Assembly: GCA_023101725.1 (NCBI GenBank)
Contig: JALJCO010003008.1
Location: forward strand, 124,001 to 188,000
Direction: 5' to 3'
Length of the DNA: 64,000 bases
From: Atherinomorus stipes
Lineage: Eukaryota > Chordata > Actinopteri > Atheriniformes > Atherinidae
The notes beneath the pieces are model-generated. The model saw nothing but the letters and a program-made list of their open reading frames with translations. It was not told where the DNA came from and ran no database searches. The position numbers and the translations under genes are program-made. Within the stretch, counting starts at the first letter, position 1, and every line of letters begins with the position of its first letter. Positions 24,959-36,700 of this stretch are shown piece after piece.

Positions 24959-27650
24959 TTGAGCATTAAGATCCGCAGTGTGGACATAATTTTTTTTTTT
25001 TTTAATTTCCTGGTATTTGGTAAATTACTTCAAGTATTTTCATTGCAGCAACACAGTTTTCATGTTGCGATGCCATTTGCTCACTACTTGAGCATGTAGT
25101 GCATTAAAAAGCATTTTGATTTGTTAACACATGACTTCCCTGGACTCACTAATCTTCCATGAAATAAACGTCACATGGGCTTCAGGTTTTGACCTTATAG
25201 GCTAAGAAAAACCATCGAATCTGCAGCCACTCTGAGTCTTTGAACGTTTTCTACTTCCTGCTATGATGAAACAAAATGCTGCAGAAAAATGACTCGGAGG
25301 CTTTTAAAGGCTGAGAAATGAAACATAAATCTCAGATGACTTGTTTGAAGAATATCCAGAGCAATTTTTAACCACAATTAAGGCTTTTCTGTCTGATACT
25401 GTAACGGAACGTGAGGGTTTACAGGACTTACAGGAGCCCTGTTAATAAAAATAAATGAGTACATTCTTGCAGTCTGACTCAACTCGCAATTTGAGTCTTA
25501 TTATTTGACTTCTCTGATCTTTTCATCAGCCGTAACTGTTTTTGACGACTCACACTTAAGGTTCGGAAAAAAGTCAGAAAAAACCTTTGATTCTCATTAA
25601 CATTCAGCTATAAATTCCACCTAAATCTAACGTGCAGATCCACTGCTTTTTGGTTGTCAGAGCTCAACTCCTGTGTTCTTTTTTTCAAGCGGATGATTTT
25701 CATTCTAGTCAACTAATGCGGCCTTATTTCGAAGCCAGGTGGATGCAATTAAGGTAAGTGGTAGAATACAAAGCGAGCCACTTTTTAAACTCCAAGGACT
25801 CTGGGTCTAATGTTTGCTGCTCTTTTACAAAAGCTCTCATGAACGGGAGAGAGTCTGGTTCAGGAGATGCTGCCTCTGATTGAATCAGGATTGCTCTGCT
25901 TTGAGCTGCAACAGGCTCCAGCAGGGACATGACAATGTCAAACCAAGGCTGTGATTGAATTTGAAGAGGCTGGTAGAGGGCATTGTCTAAATCCAACCTG
26001 GATTAAGTCCGTCATTTAAAATGTTTTTATGATGTGGTGAAAAAGGGCCGATCATTTATGCTTTTCATTTCTTCTTGATTCATTGTAGTCTTCACATGGT
26101 GTCGACCTTGCTCTCCTCACCTTCTCCCTCTTCTTCTGTGCTGTTGTAATTGCTGACGCCATGCGGCTGCGCCGGTTCAAGCGCTCCTGAAAGACGGACT
26201 CAGCTCAAGTCAAGCGGACCTCAAGGCGAGAATGTTTGTCTCTGTCACCCCCCCTCTAACTTTAATCACAGTAATGCAGCGTATAGAGCCGTAATGGGAT
26301 TCACTGTGTGGGCTGGCTGTCGCTCTGTGAATGACAATACCTCTGCTGGTTTACAAGTAGGACTCTTGACAGTGAGGTAGCAGCCATGAATACAGAGTAG
26401 GTAGCTGAACGCTGCAGCGCTTTGATCTGCTGGACTGTAATCCAGTGGAGGGTAATGATGTCAAACTGGGCAACGAGGTACTGTACATCAACATGGGTTA
26501 ATTGAGCGGCAATAACGGAATTTCTTCTGGTCGAGTCTGAGCTTGTAAGTGGAAAGGTTGAACCAAGACGTGCGAGTTCATCAGCTTCAACCTGCTGAGT
26601 CTCAAAAGAACAAGAAACCCTTCCATTTTCCTGATTGCTCTTATCCTCTCTTATTTGCTATGTGGGTATTTAAGCTATCATGTAAAAGCACATGCAGGGT
26701 TTATGTTGGCTGCATCTTTAGAAACTTTAACATAAATGTCTATAATTTAAAATCTGAAATAGCAGTGTAAACATAATGTCTGCTAACGCTGCACCTTCCC
26801 TCTGCTTTCACCAGCTTTACAGTGACTTGGCTTATTGTTAAGCAGTGCAAATACAACTTCCCCATCCTGCTTTACTTTCAGGGCTTTAATCGTACCATAT
26901 GCAGCAGAAGCCGCAGCTGAGAGCTCACTCACCAACTGAGAAAGTTAAACAGCTAAAGAAGACCAAAAATAGAGCTAAAATAAAATGAATATTACACTTT
27001 GACAGAAACACGACTGAAGAAAATCAGAGTACTCTATATGTCAGAGTTCTGCTTATCTGTAATTTCTTACATAGTTAAGATCCATGTACACCACACCATA
27101 GCTTATCATGCTCTAAGCATCGGTTAGATCAGCATCTGAGCTCTTGGATCACTAACTGGTCAAAATACTTCAGTACAGTATATCTCAGTATATGATAAAA
27201 AAAATGTAAAAGAATATTAAATTGATGATGCAGCTTCAGCCTTAGAATACTAATGATACAGCAAAGGATGTACAGAGAATTACAAGTAATAGCCAAGTGT
27301 AAATCCTTCCTTTACTCGTACACATTTACATAGGAATTCTGTACTTTGCGATATAAAATGTGTAAGTGGCAGATACATGTTATATTCACTCATCTGCATC
27401 ACTACATCTTCATGACCAGGATATGCTGCATTTACACAGACACTCGTATCTCAGTCCCAGTGATGATCTGGGAGGCTCTGCTTTGACTTTAAATCAAGTG
27501 ACATGTACTTTGAAAGCCTTACTGGATTTCTGTCACAGAAAGGCTTAGCTTTACTTGTCCAATGGTGGTGCTACCCAGTCACTACTCGCATTACATCATC
27601 TGTTACAAAGAACACAACCTGATCAACAAATAAATGGAAGTGTTTCTTAC

Positions 27651-27704
27651 CGTAGGCAGGGTCAGCTGCTGACTCCTGGTTTCTTGTTGTCACCAACACA
27701 TCAG
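27651..27704 (-). CDS. sema6c-like: Probable semaphorin 6 stalk exon ending in ADPAYG
   Basis: A 54-nt exon, phase 1 at both ends, so it could be skipped without a frameshift. It reads (A)[17 protein letters not shown] with the last glycine split. Human SEMA6C, as remembered, has a stalk segment ending DSAYG just before its membrane-proximal VRR segment, which fits this exon's end and phase. The acceptor is gttatttttgagcag and the donor TACG|gtaaga. The sequence itself is short and not otherwise conserved, so the call rests on splice sites, phase, open frame and position. Confidence 0.6.
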
Positions 27705-30700
27705 CTGCTCAAAAATAACATAATACCACAGTCAGAGTCTGTTGCAAAAAAATATTTTTTCTCAATAACATTTAATAATAATAACAATAATAATCTATCA
27801 TATTAATTTATACTTTATTAATCCAAATTAGGAAATTCATTCTCTGCATTTAACCCATCTCAAGTTTAACCTGAGAGCAGTGGGGAGCCAATTACAGCGC
27901 CCGGGGAACAGCCAGTGGGAGTTAAAGGGGAACTACAAGGGGACATATTTTCTAGCATGAAATACATTCATTTACTCACCCAGACAGTTTTGGTGCAACT
28001 TGAATTCCTTCAGGAGATATTTAGATCCACTTGAGATCAGCATATGTCCAATATAATGGAAGTGATGGGGCAACCGCGCGCAGCCTCTAAATAAGGCATT
28101 ATCTGCCACAAACTCCTTCATTTCACCAATGTTTTGTTACAAAACACTAGTTGGACCCCCTTGTGAATTCGAAGCGGCTATTTTGTGGTGATTCGTCCTT
28201 ATTTACAGACATTTGCTTGTTAAGGTGTTGCATAATAGTGACATCATCAAAGCCACCGCAGTAAAAAAGTCTGTAAATAAAGACGAATCACCACAAAAAA
28301 GCCGCTTCGCGCTCACGGGGGGGGGGGGGGGGGGGCATTACCCCATCACTTCCATTATATCGGACATATGCTGATCTTGAGTGGATCTAAATATCTCCCG
28401 AAGGAATTCAAGTTGCGCCAAAACTGTCTGGGTGAGTAAATTAATGTATTTAATGTATTTTATGCTAGAAAAAAGGTCCAGATTGAACAAGACAAGAGTT
28501 CCCCTTTAAGGACCTTGCTCAAGGGCCCATAGTATTATAGTACATACATATATATATATATATATTTCTCATATTATGTATATACTGTAGATATAGTACA
28601 GATATTATAGCACGTCATTATCATTGATTATATATATGAGTAACTGATTTGAATTACTGAACAAACATAAAAGTCTCAGTTCTATCAGTTTTTGTGTAAA
28701 CACGTTTCTGAAACTTGGATTTCCACTTTTTTAAATCTAAATATACCAGTTAAGAGTCCCAGTAGAAACTAGTGGAGGTGCCTTTGGTGGTTTTAAGTGA
28801 ACAGCAGAAAAATGTTGCTCCATCCAAAAACTACATCAGACTGCAGGCTGACCATGTGGAGATAGAAAAACCATGCATGTCCTCTTACACCTGCAGGTTT
28901 AGAATAAAAATAAATAAAAAAAATCTGAAAACTTGCAAGAGTTGGGCTGTGGGAGGTTTGCATGACATTTTCCCATCAAATACTGTAAGTAGGTGAATAA
29001 CTAGACTGCTTTGTTTTCATGTAAACCCAATATCCCCATTACAACCCCATCCAGGATGCTAGCGTTGATGGAAACACACCCAGGGCTGTATTTTCACAAT
29101 CCATTGACTTTTACACCATTTACACCTCATATTAGAAGTGTTATCATCGGTGTTGTGGTTGTAAAAGGAGAGGTTTATCTTACCGTGGCAGCTGTCGGTG
29201 TTAAACGAGTGGTCGCCCTCGATATCCTGCTCAAACCCTGCCCTGCAGAGAGAAAGAGAGAGAACAGAAAAGGGGGAGAATGAATTAGCCAAACAAAAGA
29301 ATAAAACCTCAACTGATGAAGAAAATCAGACATGGAATGTGTCTCGTCTCATTTTAGTTGTTGTGGGTTACTGCTGCCAGAGAATTTAATCAGGGATGAA
29401 CATCCATTTAATTAGCTTTTGTCGAAAAGTTCATGTCCAACTCATCATTTACTTTGACAGCCAAATAATTTCAAAAGTCAACTGAGGAGAAAAAAAAAAC
29501 CCTAACTTTTCCACCTGATTCTTGGCCTCCAATTACATGGAGGAAAGGTGAAACTTGTCTAATCAGAAAGCAGACTGTGACAACAGGCCACGGAGTGTCA
29601 GCAGCTGTAAAATGAGGTGTTTCATATCCAACTTTAGATGCAGTAAGTGGAGCAATCAACCCTGCTATGAGTGTCCCTGGCTCTGGGTTTGAAACCCAGC
29701 TGTTTACCAGATCTTCCTCTGTCACCATTTCCGTCTGACCTTCAATGAATTCGCACAAGGGCCACAAATCAGGATTTGATAGCGAAACGAATGGCAGTGT
29801 AGCTGATGTGTCCAAGAAGAGGAGCAGGGTCATTTATGCGTGTATATGTTGGAGTATGAATATATTTCATTCATTCATTCATTCATTCATTCATTCATTC
29901 AGCTACTTTAAATATTAAGTAAACTAATAAATTAGATAACAATAAAATATAAATATATTAATTACGGAATGTTCAATATTTTTTTTTTCGATATCTGATA
30001 TATTGTCCAACTCTTGAATTCCGATATCCAACATCAACCGATACCAATTTATGCAGACAACTGTGAGGTTGCATCTCATATTTTCAGAAATGCAACTATA
30101 TTCTGTCCTGAGAGCAAAGATCCCAAAATAGTCAGGGGAGTTCATTTTGGACATCTGGCTGCCATATATCAGATGTTGGCAGGTAATATTCAACACGTGG
30201 CTAATTATCATGTTTCTGACAACTTAGTAACTTAACCAACGACTTAAAACCAGACATATTATAAGCAGCTTCAAAGCAAGTCAGTTTGTAGCAGCAGCAG
30301 CTGCACTGTAGTCACGACTCTGAAAGGAATGCTGGGATATGAAGTTCTTCCAGAATAACAGGGAGTTTTCTACATGCTGAACTACTGCTAATGGAAGTTG
30401 TTCCGTTATGAAATCCTGTGAGATTTTGTGAGTAAAAACATCAGTCTGAAAATACTGATACCAAAATTTTTCAATATCACATTTTAATGCCAATATCGGC
30501 TGATAAAATCGGTAGGCCAATAATATAGGATATCCCTAATATCAATATTAGGGCTGGGCAATTAATCGAAAATCCCTCTAAAACGACATTGAGAACAACT
30601 AATTGATAAAATCATGCTCATGTCAATTATTTCTCTCAGCAATCTTAGAAATATTCAGTAGATGACCATATATAGTTAAACTGTGTGTCCTTCCTTTCAC

Positions 30701-33700
30701 TTATTTTAAAACCAATACCTGCTGCTCTTGTGTTATGAAAATGCCTGCAACATTTTTTTTCAGGAAGCTATGAGGACAAAAAAAACCAAAAACAAAACAA
30801 AAACAAAACTGAAATAACTGCCAATTAAGCATAATCAGCCAACTTGTTCAATTAATCATGATTTTGATTTGAGGTCATATTGCCCAGCCCTGACCAGTAT
30901 GCACATTTATTTCATTATACATCTGACAAAAGAAGGGAACTAAAATAAATGTATAAACCTTGAGCTAAAATCATGTTCTGTAAAAGTAAAAGATGACAGG
31001 ACTCATTCTCAGGAATCTAGTTTAAAATAAAAACTGGAGGTGATTTAAAAACAAATGATAAATAAGTTAATCAATAAAGAAATAAAAAATGGAGAGGAGG
31101 GACCAAATAAGGAAAAGAAAAAGGAGTGTCCTTCAGCTATGTGCTGTGCATAAAAAGCAGTAATGAGATAAGTTTCTGAGAGATGAGGTCATTACTTTCA
31201 AGAGTAATGGTGTCATCCTGGCCACCCCATAATCATTTCTGATTGTGCCATTGATCATTTCAAATGCATCTTGATAGAAGTTTTCTGAGCAAACTGTCTT
31301 TATAGAAAATGAACAGATGGACCAACGTCTCCGTCTTTCCAGACAAAAACACCCACAAGCGAAAATCAGATATCTTTCAACAGACTGAATAATTCTGTCA
31401 GTATTTCCTTTTTTTTCTTCTTATCTGCCAGTCAAAGGTTTCTTGACTCATTTTCCAACCAGAAATGAAAAACAAAAGCAGCATTTGGCAACACGCCACT
31501 GAACCAGCTCAGAGTCATAAAACATCAACAGGGAGTTTGAGAAGCGGTGACGTTTCTGGAGGTGGTCGATTATTTTCCAAAAGCTTTTCGGCATATGAAA
31601 AGGTACCGTGTTTCTCAGACTGCTGTGATCTGCGGCAGAGCCATTCATCAGTCTGATCACACTGAGCCAACACTTATTCATCTGGAAAATTGTCTTTCCA
31701 GCTCTTTATAATCATATTTGGCCTGTAGAAGCAAAAAAAAAAAAAAAAACACTTTCCACTGAAAGGAAAGAAAACATTTGCTCAGAACTTTTGCTCTGGT
31801 TGGATAAAATTAGAAAATGATTTAACCTGCTCTTCCTTTATTGACCTTTTCTTACTTTTTATTAATCACTGTGGCTTCAATTTCCTACCAGCACATTAAG
31901 TATTTTCCACTTTCATTAATCAGTTTGTCTTCACCTCTATTTCTTATTCACTTGTTTTCTACAATCACCTTTTCCCTCTATCTATACACAACAACATCTC
32001 AGTCATATCTCATTCTTTTCACCCTGATTTTCTTTTTACACCTCAGCAGATGCAGTAGTGAGATGTTGCAAACAAAAGTTTATGACTGAGCGGATGCACT
32101 GGCCACACGAGCGAACACAAACAACCGTTCACGCACCAACTGTTGTGTTAAAAAGAACTAAGCACGAGGCTGAGAAGTTGTCAGGACTTCATCCAGTAAG
32201 CTGGTGTTTTGCCACAATACTAAATGGAAAATGTACCCAGTTTAGTATATTTTTCTAAAGAAACCGTTAAATTGGTATTGTCTTACATTCCTTGAAAATG
32301 GAATGAGTTAATCTGAGGTGAGCACATTGACACTTAACTTAAAAGTTACCGCTAGGTCTCTGAGGATTTTAACATTCAGCTTTTTTCTCCTTCATTTTCA
32401 GTGTAAGGCATCTATTTAGAAAATATCTAAATCAGGGATGGGGAATTCTAAAAAAAAAAAAAAAACAAAAAAAAAAAAAACAGGTGTTAGGAGTTTTTCC
32501 TGTTTCAACCAAGGGGAAACTACGCCCAAGAAGAGTGAAGCTCGGAAGTAAAGTAAAAAAAAAAATGTAGTTCCCTCTTCATCCACCAGGGCTGGCTCCA
32601 AAACAAAGCAAATCCACATGCTAAAAAGGCAGACTTCACAGCAGAAATAAACTTTTTAATCAAACACTGGTTCAAAAAAGTTATTTCAGGTTTAATTGGT
32701 CAAGTTTACCTTCTTGTCAACTCATCTGTTTAGATGTCATTTAATCTTGAAATTACACATAATTAGGAGCGTATCATTTTGATTGACAGGCGGCAGACCG
32801 GGTGCCGATTTTAGCCATGAAGGCTAACAGTTAGCTCCCTGCTTGTTCCCAGGAAGGCCTCAGCCTGTAGCAGAGTTGCACAACGGCAGTTTTTAGCTGG
32901 TCAACAGCAAGTCTGGGCATGTCTTACCTCCATCCGCCTGTCTTCGTTCATTCCTGTTCACTTCGGATTAGCTCGGTTAGCGTTAGCTTGGCTGTCAATC
33001 ATTTGCCCTGTGGCTTGGAGCAGCCTTGCCTTTGCCCATTTTAGTATTTTCCAAAAGTGATGACACGACACGGCAAGTTGGCAACAGCGGGAAACGCCCA
33101 GGCTTTACTTTTTCCTCTTCAAACGTGACCGGACACTACGTCCTTTTTTTTGTTTTTTCTTTTTTTACTGTCTTTGGTTGCAGCACACCTTGAAGAAACA
33201 CACTCCTCGCTGTCAGGTTTTAATATTTATCAACAACGATAAAGAAGCCCTACAACTATAAAACACAATGTAAACTGAAGCATTTAACATAACTGAGCTT
33301 AACATAAATACCAACATTAACTTGTCAGACTTACAGGTGACAAGTTGATCAGCTAAACAAGCCCTTGCAGGTAACAGGAACATCATCACAGAGGTCACCT
33401 TTGTCCTCTCCGTTTTTGTAATCCACCCTCTTCTAACATTCCCACCAAGTTTGGCATCAAGCTCTGCACAATTTGAGTTTTAAAGACTTAAGGCCTGGCT
33501 TAGGACCTAACAGAACATTAAAAAAAGAGATTACTCTATGAACCACAACGATCTAGGACTTCACTGGAGTCAAATGTGTTGGAGCTGTAACACCTTCAGA
33601 CATCTGACTAGACTAAAAGCTACTCAGCATGTCACTGTCTTGGAAGTTGAAGCACAATGAGGTTTTACATGAAGTCACTAAACCATTTTTTTGGCATTAT

Positions 33701-36700
33701 AATGTGAATTTTCCCTTTGTTTATTCTGTTCTTACACCCCAGTATGAATCCACTTAATGTAATTAAATAAAAAAGCGAATTTTCCAAGGAAGGGGTGGAG
33801 CTGTAAAAACATTCAGAACACATTTAATGAACCCCATAAACTTGAATTTATGATGAAATCATTTTACTTTTCTCACTCCATCCACATTTATCTCTTTGTA
33901 CCTCACATATTTGCTAACTCCTCCACCCCCTCAGTCACTCAATATTTATCTCCCTTATTGCTCATATTCCCCTCTTCATTGCCATCTTTCCGTTAAAGCT
34001 ACATTTCCATCAGCGTGGGCTGAGCTGTAAGTGAGGAGAAAAAGAGAACAGGAGGAGGTAGATGCGACGGTGAGCTGTTATATATCCCAACCGCTCTCAG
34101 GCACCTGAACGCCTCGCTCATCTAGCGGGGAGCAACTCGGAGGAGGGGATGAAAATAGACCAGCTCCGTATAAAATACAGCCAAGTTATCAGACGCCGGT
34201 GTCGGTGAATTGTGATTTCATGTTCTCCGTGTTGAAGCTCTGCAGTGGAGGCGTTAACAGGTTTGAAAAGCTGTAAAAGGGAATTTCAAAGTTGTCTATA
34301 CATAAGTGCAGGGGCTTCCAGTCAAATGAACGATCATGATGTACTTGTACTGTGGAATTGTGGATTTCATATAAAATGCCTTTGTTGCTTTCAGAAGGGT
34401 CAAACCCGTTTTAAAGCTCAGTGTGCTCGCAATGCGGGTTGAGGAGGCAAACCCCTCTCTTTTCCGTAGATAAATCTGAAAATATTCTCTTTTATGAAAC
34501 CATATTAGCTTTATTAGCATGTACTCGTGAAGCAAAAGTAGCTTTTGAAAACCAGAAACAAAAACTAGGAAAGCACTCGGAGAGCGCAGACCTTCGCCAC
34601 TCCATCATTTTGTGTTTGATAATAGTATCTGGAATTTTCTCTGGATCCAGATCAACTTTTGAAACATTATAGAACTCATTTCTTGTCATTTTGTCCCAAA
34701 CACTCAGGCCATTTGTATGGAGTTCTATGGAAAAATGCCAAACATTTGGCCTATTAGGGTGATGTTCATGTAAGATTGTTTAGGTGTTGGTAAGGAGGTT
34801 TGATGTTCACCATGGGGTGTCTGTCAGAACACACAGAACTCGCTTGTACAGCTGTCTTTACTGGTCACTCTTAATCACAACAGCACAGTAATGCAACAAA
34901 TGACAGGCTTACAGGTGAGGAATTCCAGGCTAGTTAAGGTGGATGCCTGGATGGAAGTAAGTGAGTGTGATCTATAAAAAGAAATACAAAGCCATGAGAG
35001 GAACATTTGTTCGGCAAATGAACACATTCAAGGTATTAATTATTACTAATAAATCCCTTACAGTTAGGACTAAACACGCATATGTGTTCAAGGCTAACAG
35101 TTACAGTAACTGGCATGTGACAGGTAAGCTAGCTAGCTTAATAGCATAAAACGGCACATGGTGAATGGAGGAACACTTCTATATAAGTAAATCAGCTAAA
35201 TAACTAAAGGCTAAATAAACATCCTGTTCAGGCAGAAATACAACTAGTTAGTTACAGTTCTTCACAGATGACACACAGTTCACCACATTCAACTGGCTAG
35301 AAGTCTGTCCAGCAGTCTTCTCTCCTCGTTTCATTTCTGCACCCTGGCACCATGTACTCAGTCCCACAGCTGCCCGTTTCTGCCACAAGGGTGCACTCAC
35401 GTCTCATCAACAGCCTTTCCAACATGGCCCCTCTCTCAATGATAAAGAATCCTTCAAAAAAATTCCTGGATTCAGAAGGTGATCCAGATCACCACCAAAA
35501 TTTAATGGGTTCATCCTTGGGGTGAGGTACGCGGCTTTCAGGTCAATCTGCCCAGTACTTTGGCCGTAAAGCTGCTGACAGACAGACAGACAGACCAACA
35601 CTACCAAAAACATTACCTCGTTGGCAAAGGTAATAAATAAAAAAAAAAAAAAAAAACAAAAAAAAAACTAAATGCTGTAGTGTCGCCAGTAGGTGGCAGT
35701 ATGGGCTACGCTGCGAATGGTTGGAATTCAGTAGAGGAAGAAGCTGCACCACCATGACCGTCGCCAGACTTTTACAAGTGTATCCACATACGGCTTGCAA
35801 CTAAGGGGCGTGTCCTATAGTGGGCGTGTCGCATAGTAGGTGAGTCCTGTTAGGTTTAGGGGAAGGATCAGGGGTAAGGCTAGATTTTCCCAGGCTCTCA
35901 TAGGTCTTGACGACGTCTCTGTCTTGCGCGCTGGAGATAGACCATACTTGACTTTTATACCAGAGCACACAACCATCCAGCAGGGAGGGACAAGATGATA
36001 TAACAGCAACAGGGACAGACGACACTTATCGTGTGATTGTCTACAAACCCAAATAAAGCAGTTTCATGAAAATACAAGCTCCAGTTACCTCTGAATTTTC
36101 CATTAAAAAATAACTGCGGATGTTCTCTTAATCCCTTCTCACAACTTAAAAAGGTGCACAATGGTTTAGTCAACACCTGCACTGGCGGTTCAGCTGCAGC
36201 CTATGAATGAATAAACAATCAGAGGGAAAAGTCACATTTTCCCTCTAGAAATGGTAAATCAGGCTACCAGAAAAGAAAGAAATGAGTAAATTAAAGAGGA
36301 GAAAAGGAGCTGCCTCACAATTTCTGTGAGAGGAGGTGAGCAGTGCACCTGATCTAACAGACAGACTGAGCTGATGTCATCAGCACGTTCATTCATTTAG
36401 GGACAACTGAGATTGATGACTTGCAGAAATTCATCAGTCATTACTGTCCATCATTTCACACAGTGCTGTCCTCGCAGTAAACATTTTAACTGTGGTTTAA
36501 CATTTTATCTTGTTCTCAGTGATAAATCATGACATAATTAGAATCAATCTCAGGATTGTGAAGCTGTGATGAAACTCTCACTCTCAAAATACAACAGATT
36601 AAAAAAAAAAAAAAAAAAAAAAAAAAAGCCCAATGCTGACACCAGATCACCCCCCATCATGTAGCAGAAGGGTAAAATTGGCAAAAAGTAACAGAGGAGG

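Larger units (their letters stand above)
1..27650. other. Region without a recognised exon, probably 3' intron of the semaphorin gene
   Basis: Both strands were read for the missing transmembrane exon (a hydrophobic run of about 20 residues) and for the long cytoplasmic exon; neither was found. The repeats seen are listed separately. Stretches with nothing recognised include about 4530-7850, 12210-14290, 15100-16700, 17060-21390 and 21810-27640, apart from simple repeats. The region is inferred to be intron because the chain's last exon ends in a consensus donor. If the gene is instead broken here, the region would be intergenic. Confidence 0.5.
27705..29183 (-). other. Semaphorin intron of 1.5 kb between the stalk exons
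   Basis: Contains the 580-bp fold-back element and its host repeat. The rest is AT-rich, with a TA-rich patch near 28547-28567. Confidence 0.65.

Noticed and set aside
28317..28335. G19 tract as a functional quadruplex
   Set aside because: It sits at a deletion point within a mobile element; tract length may be a sequencing or replication artefact.
29471..29833. 120-codon minus frame just upstream of a stalk exon
   Set aside because: No semaphorin or other motif, ends in a poly-F run, and the exon chain is already phase-complete without it.
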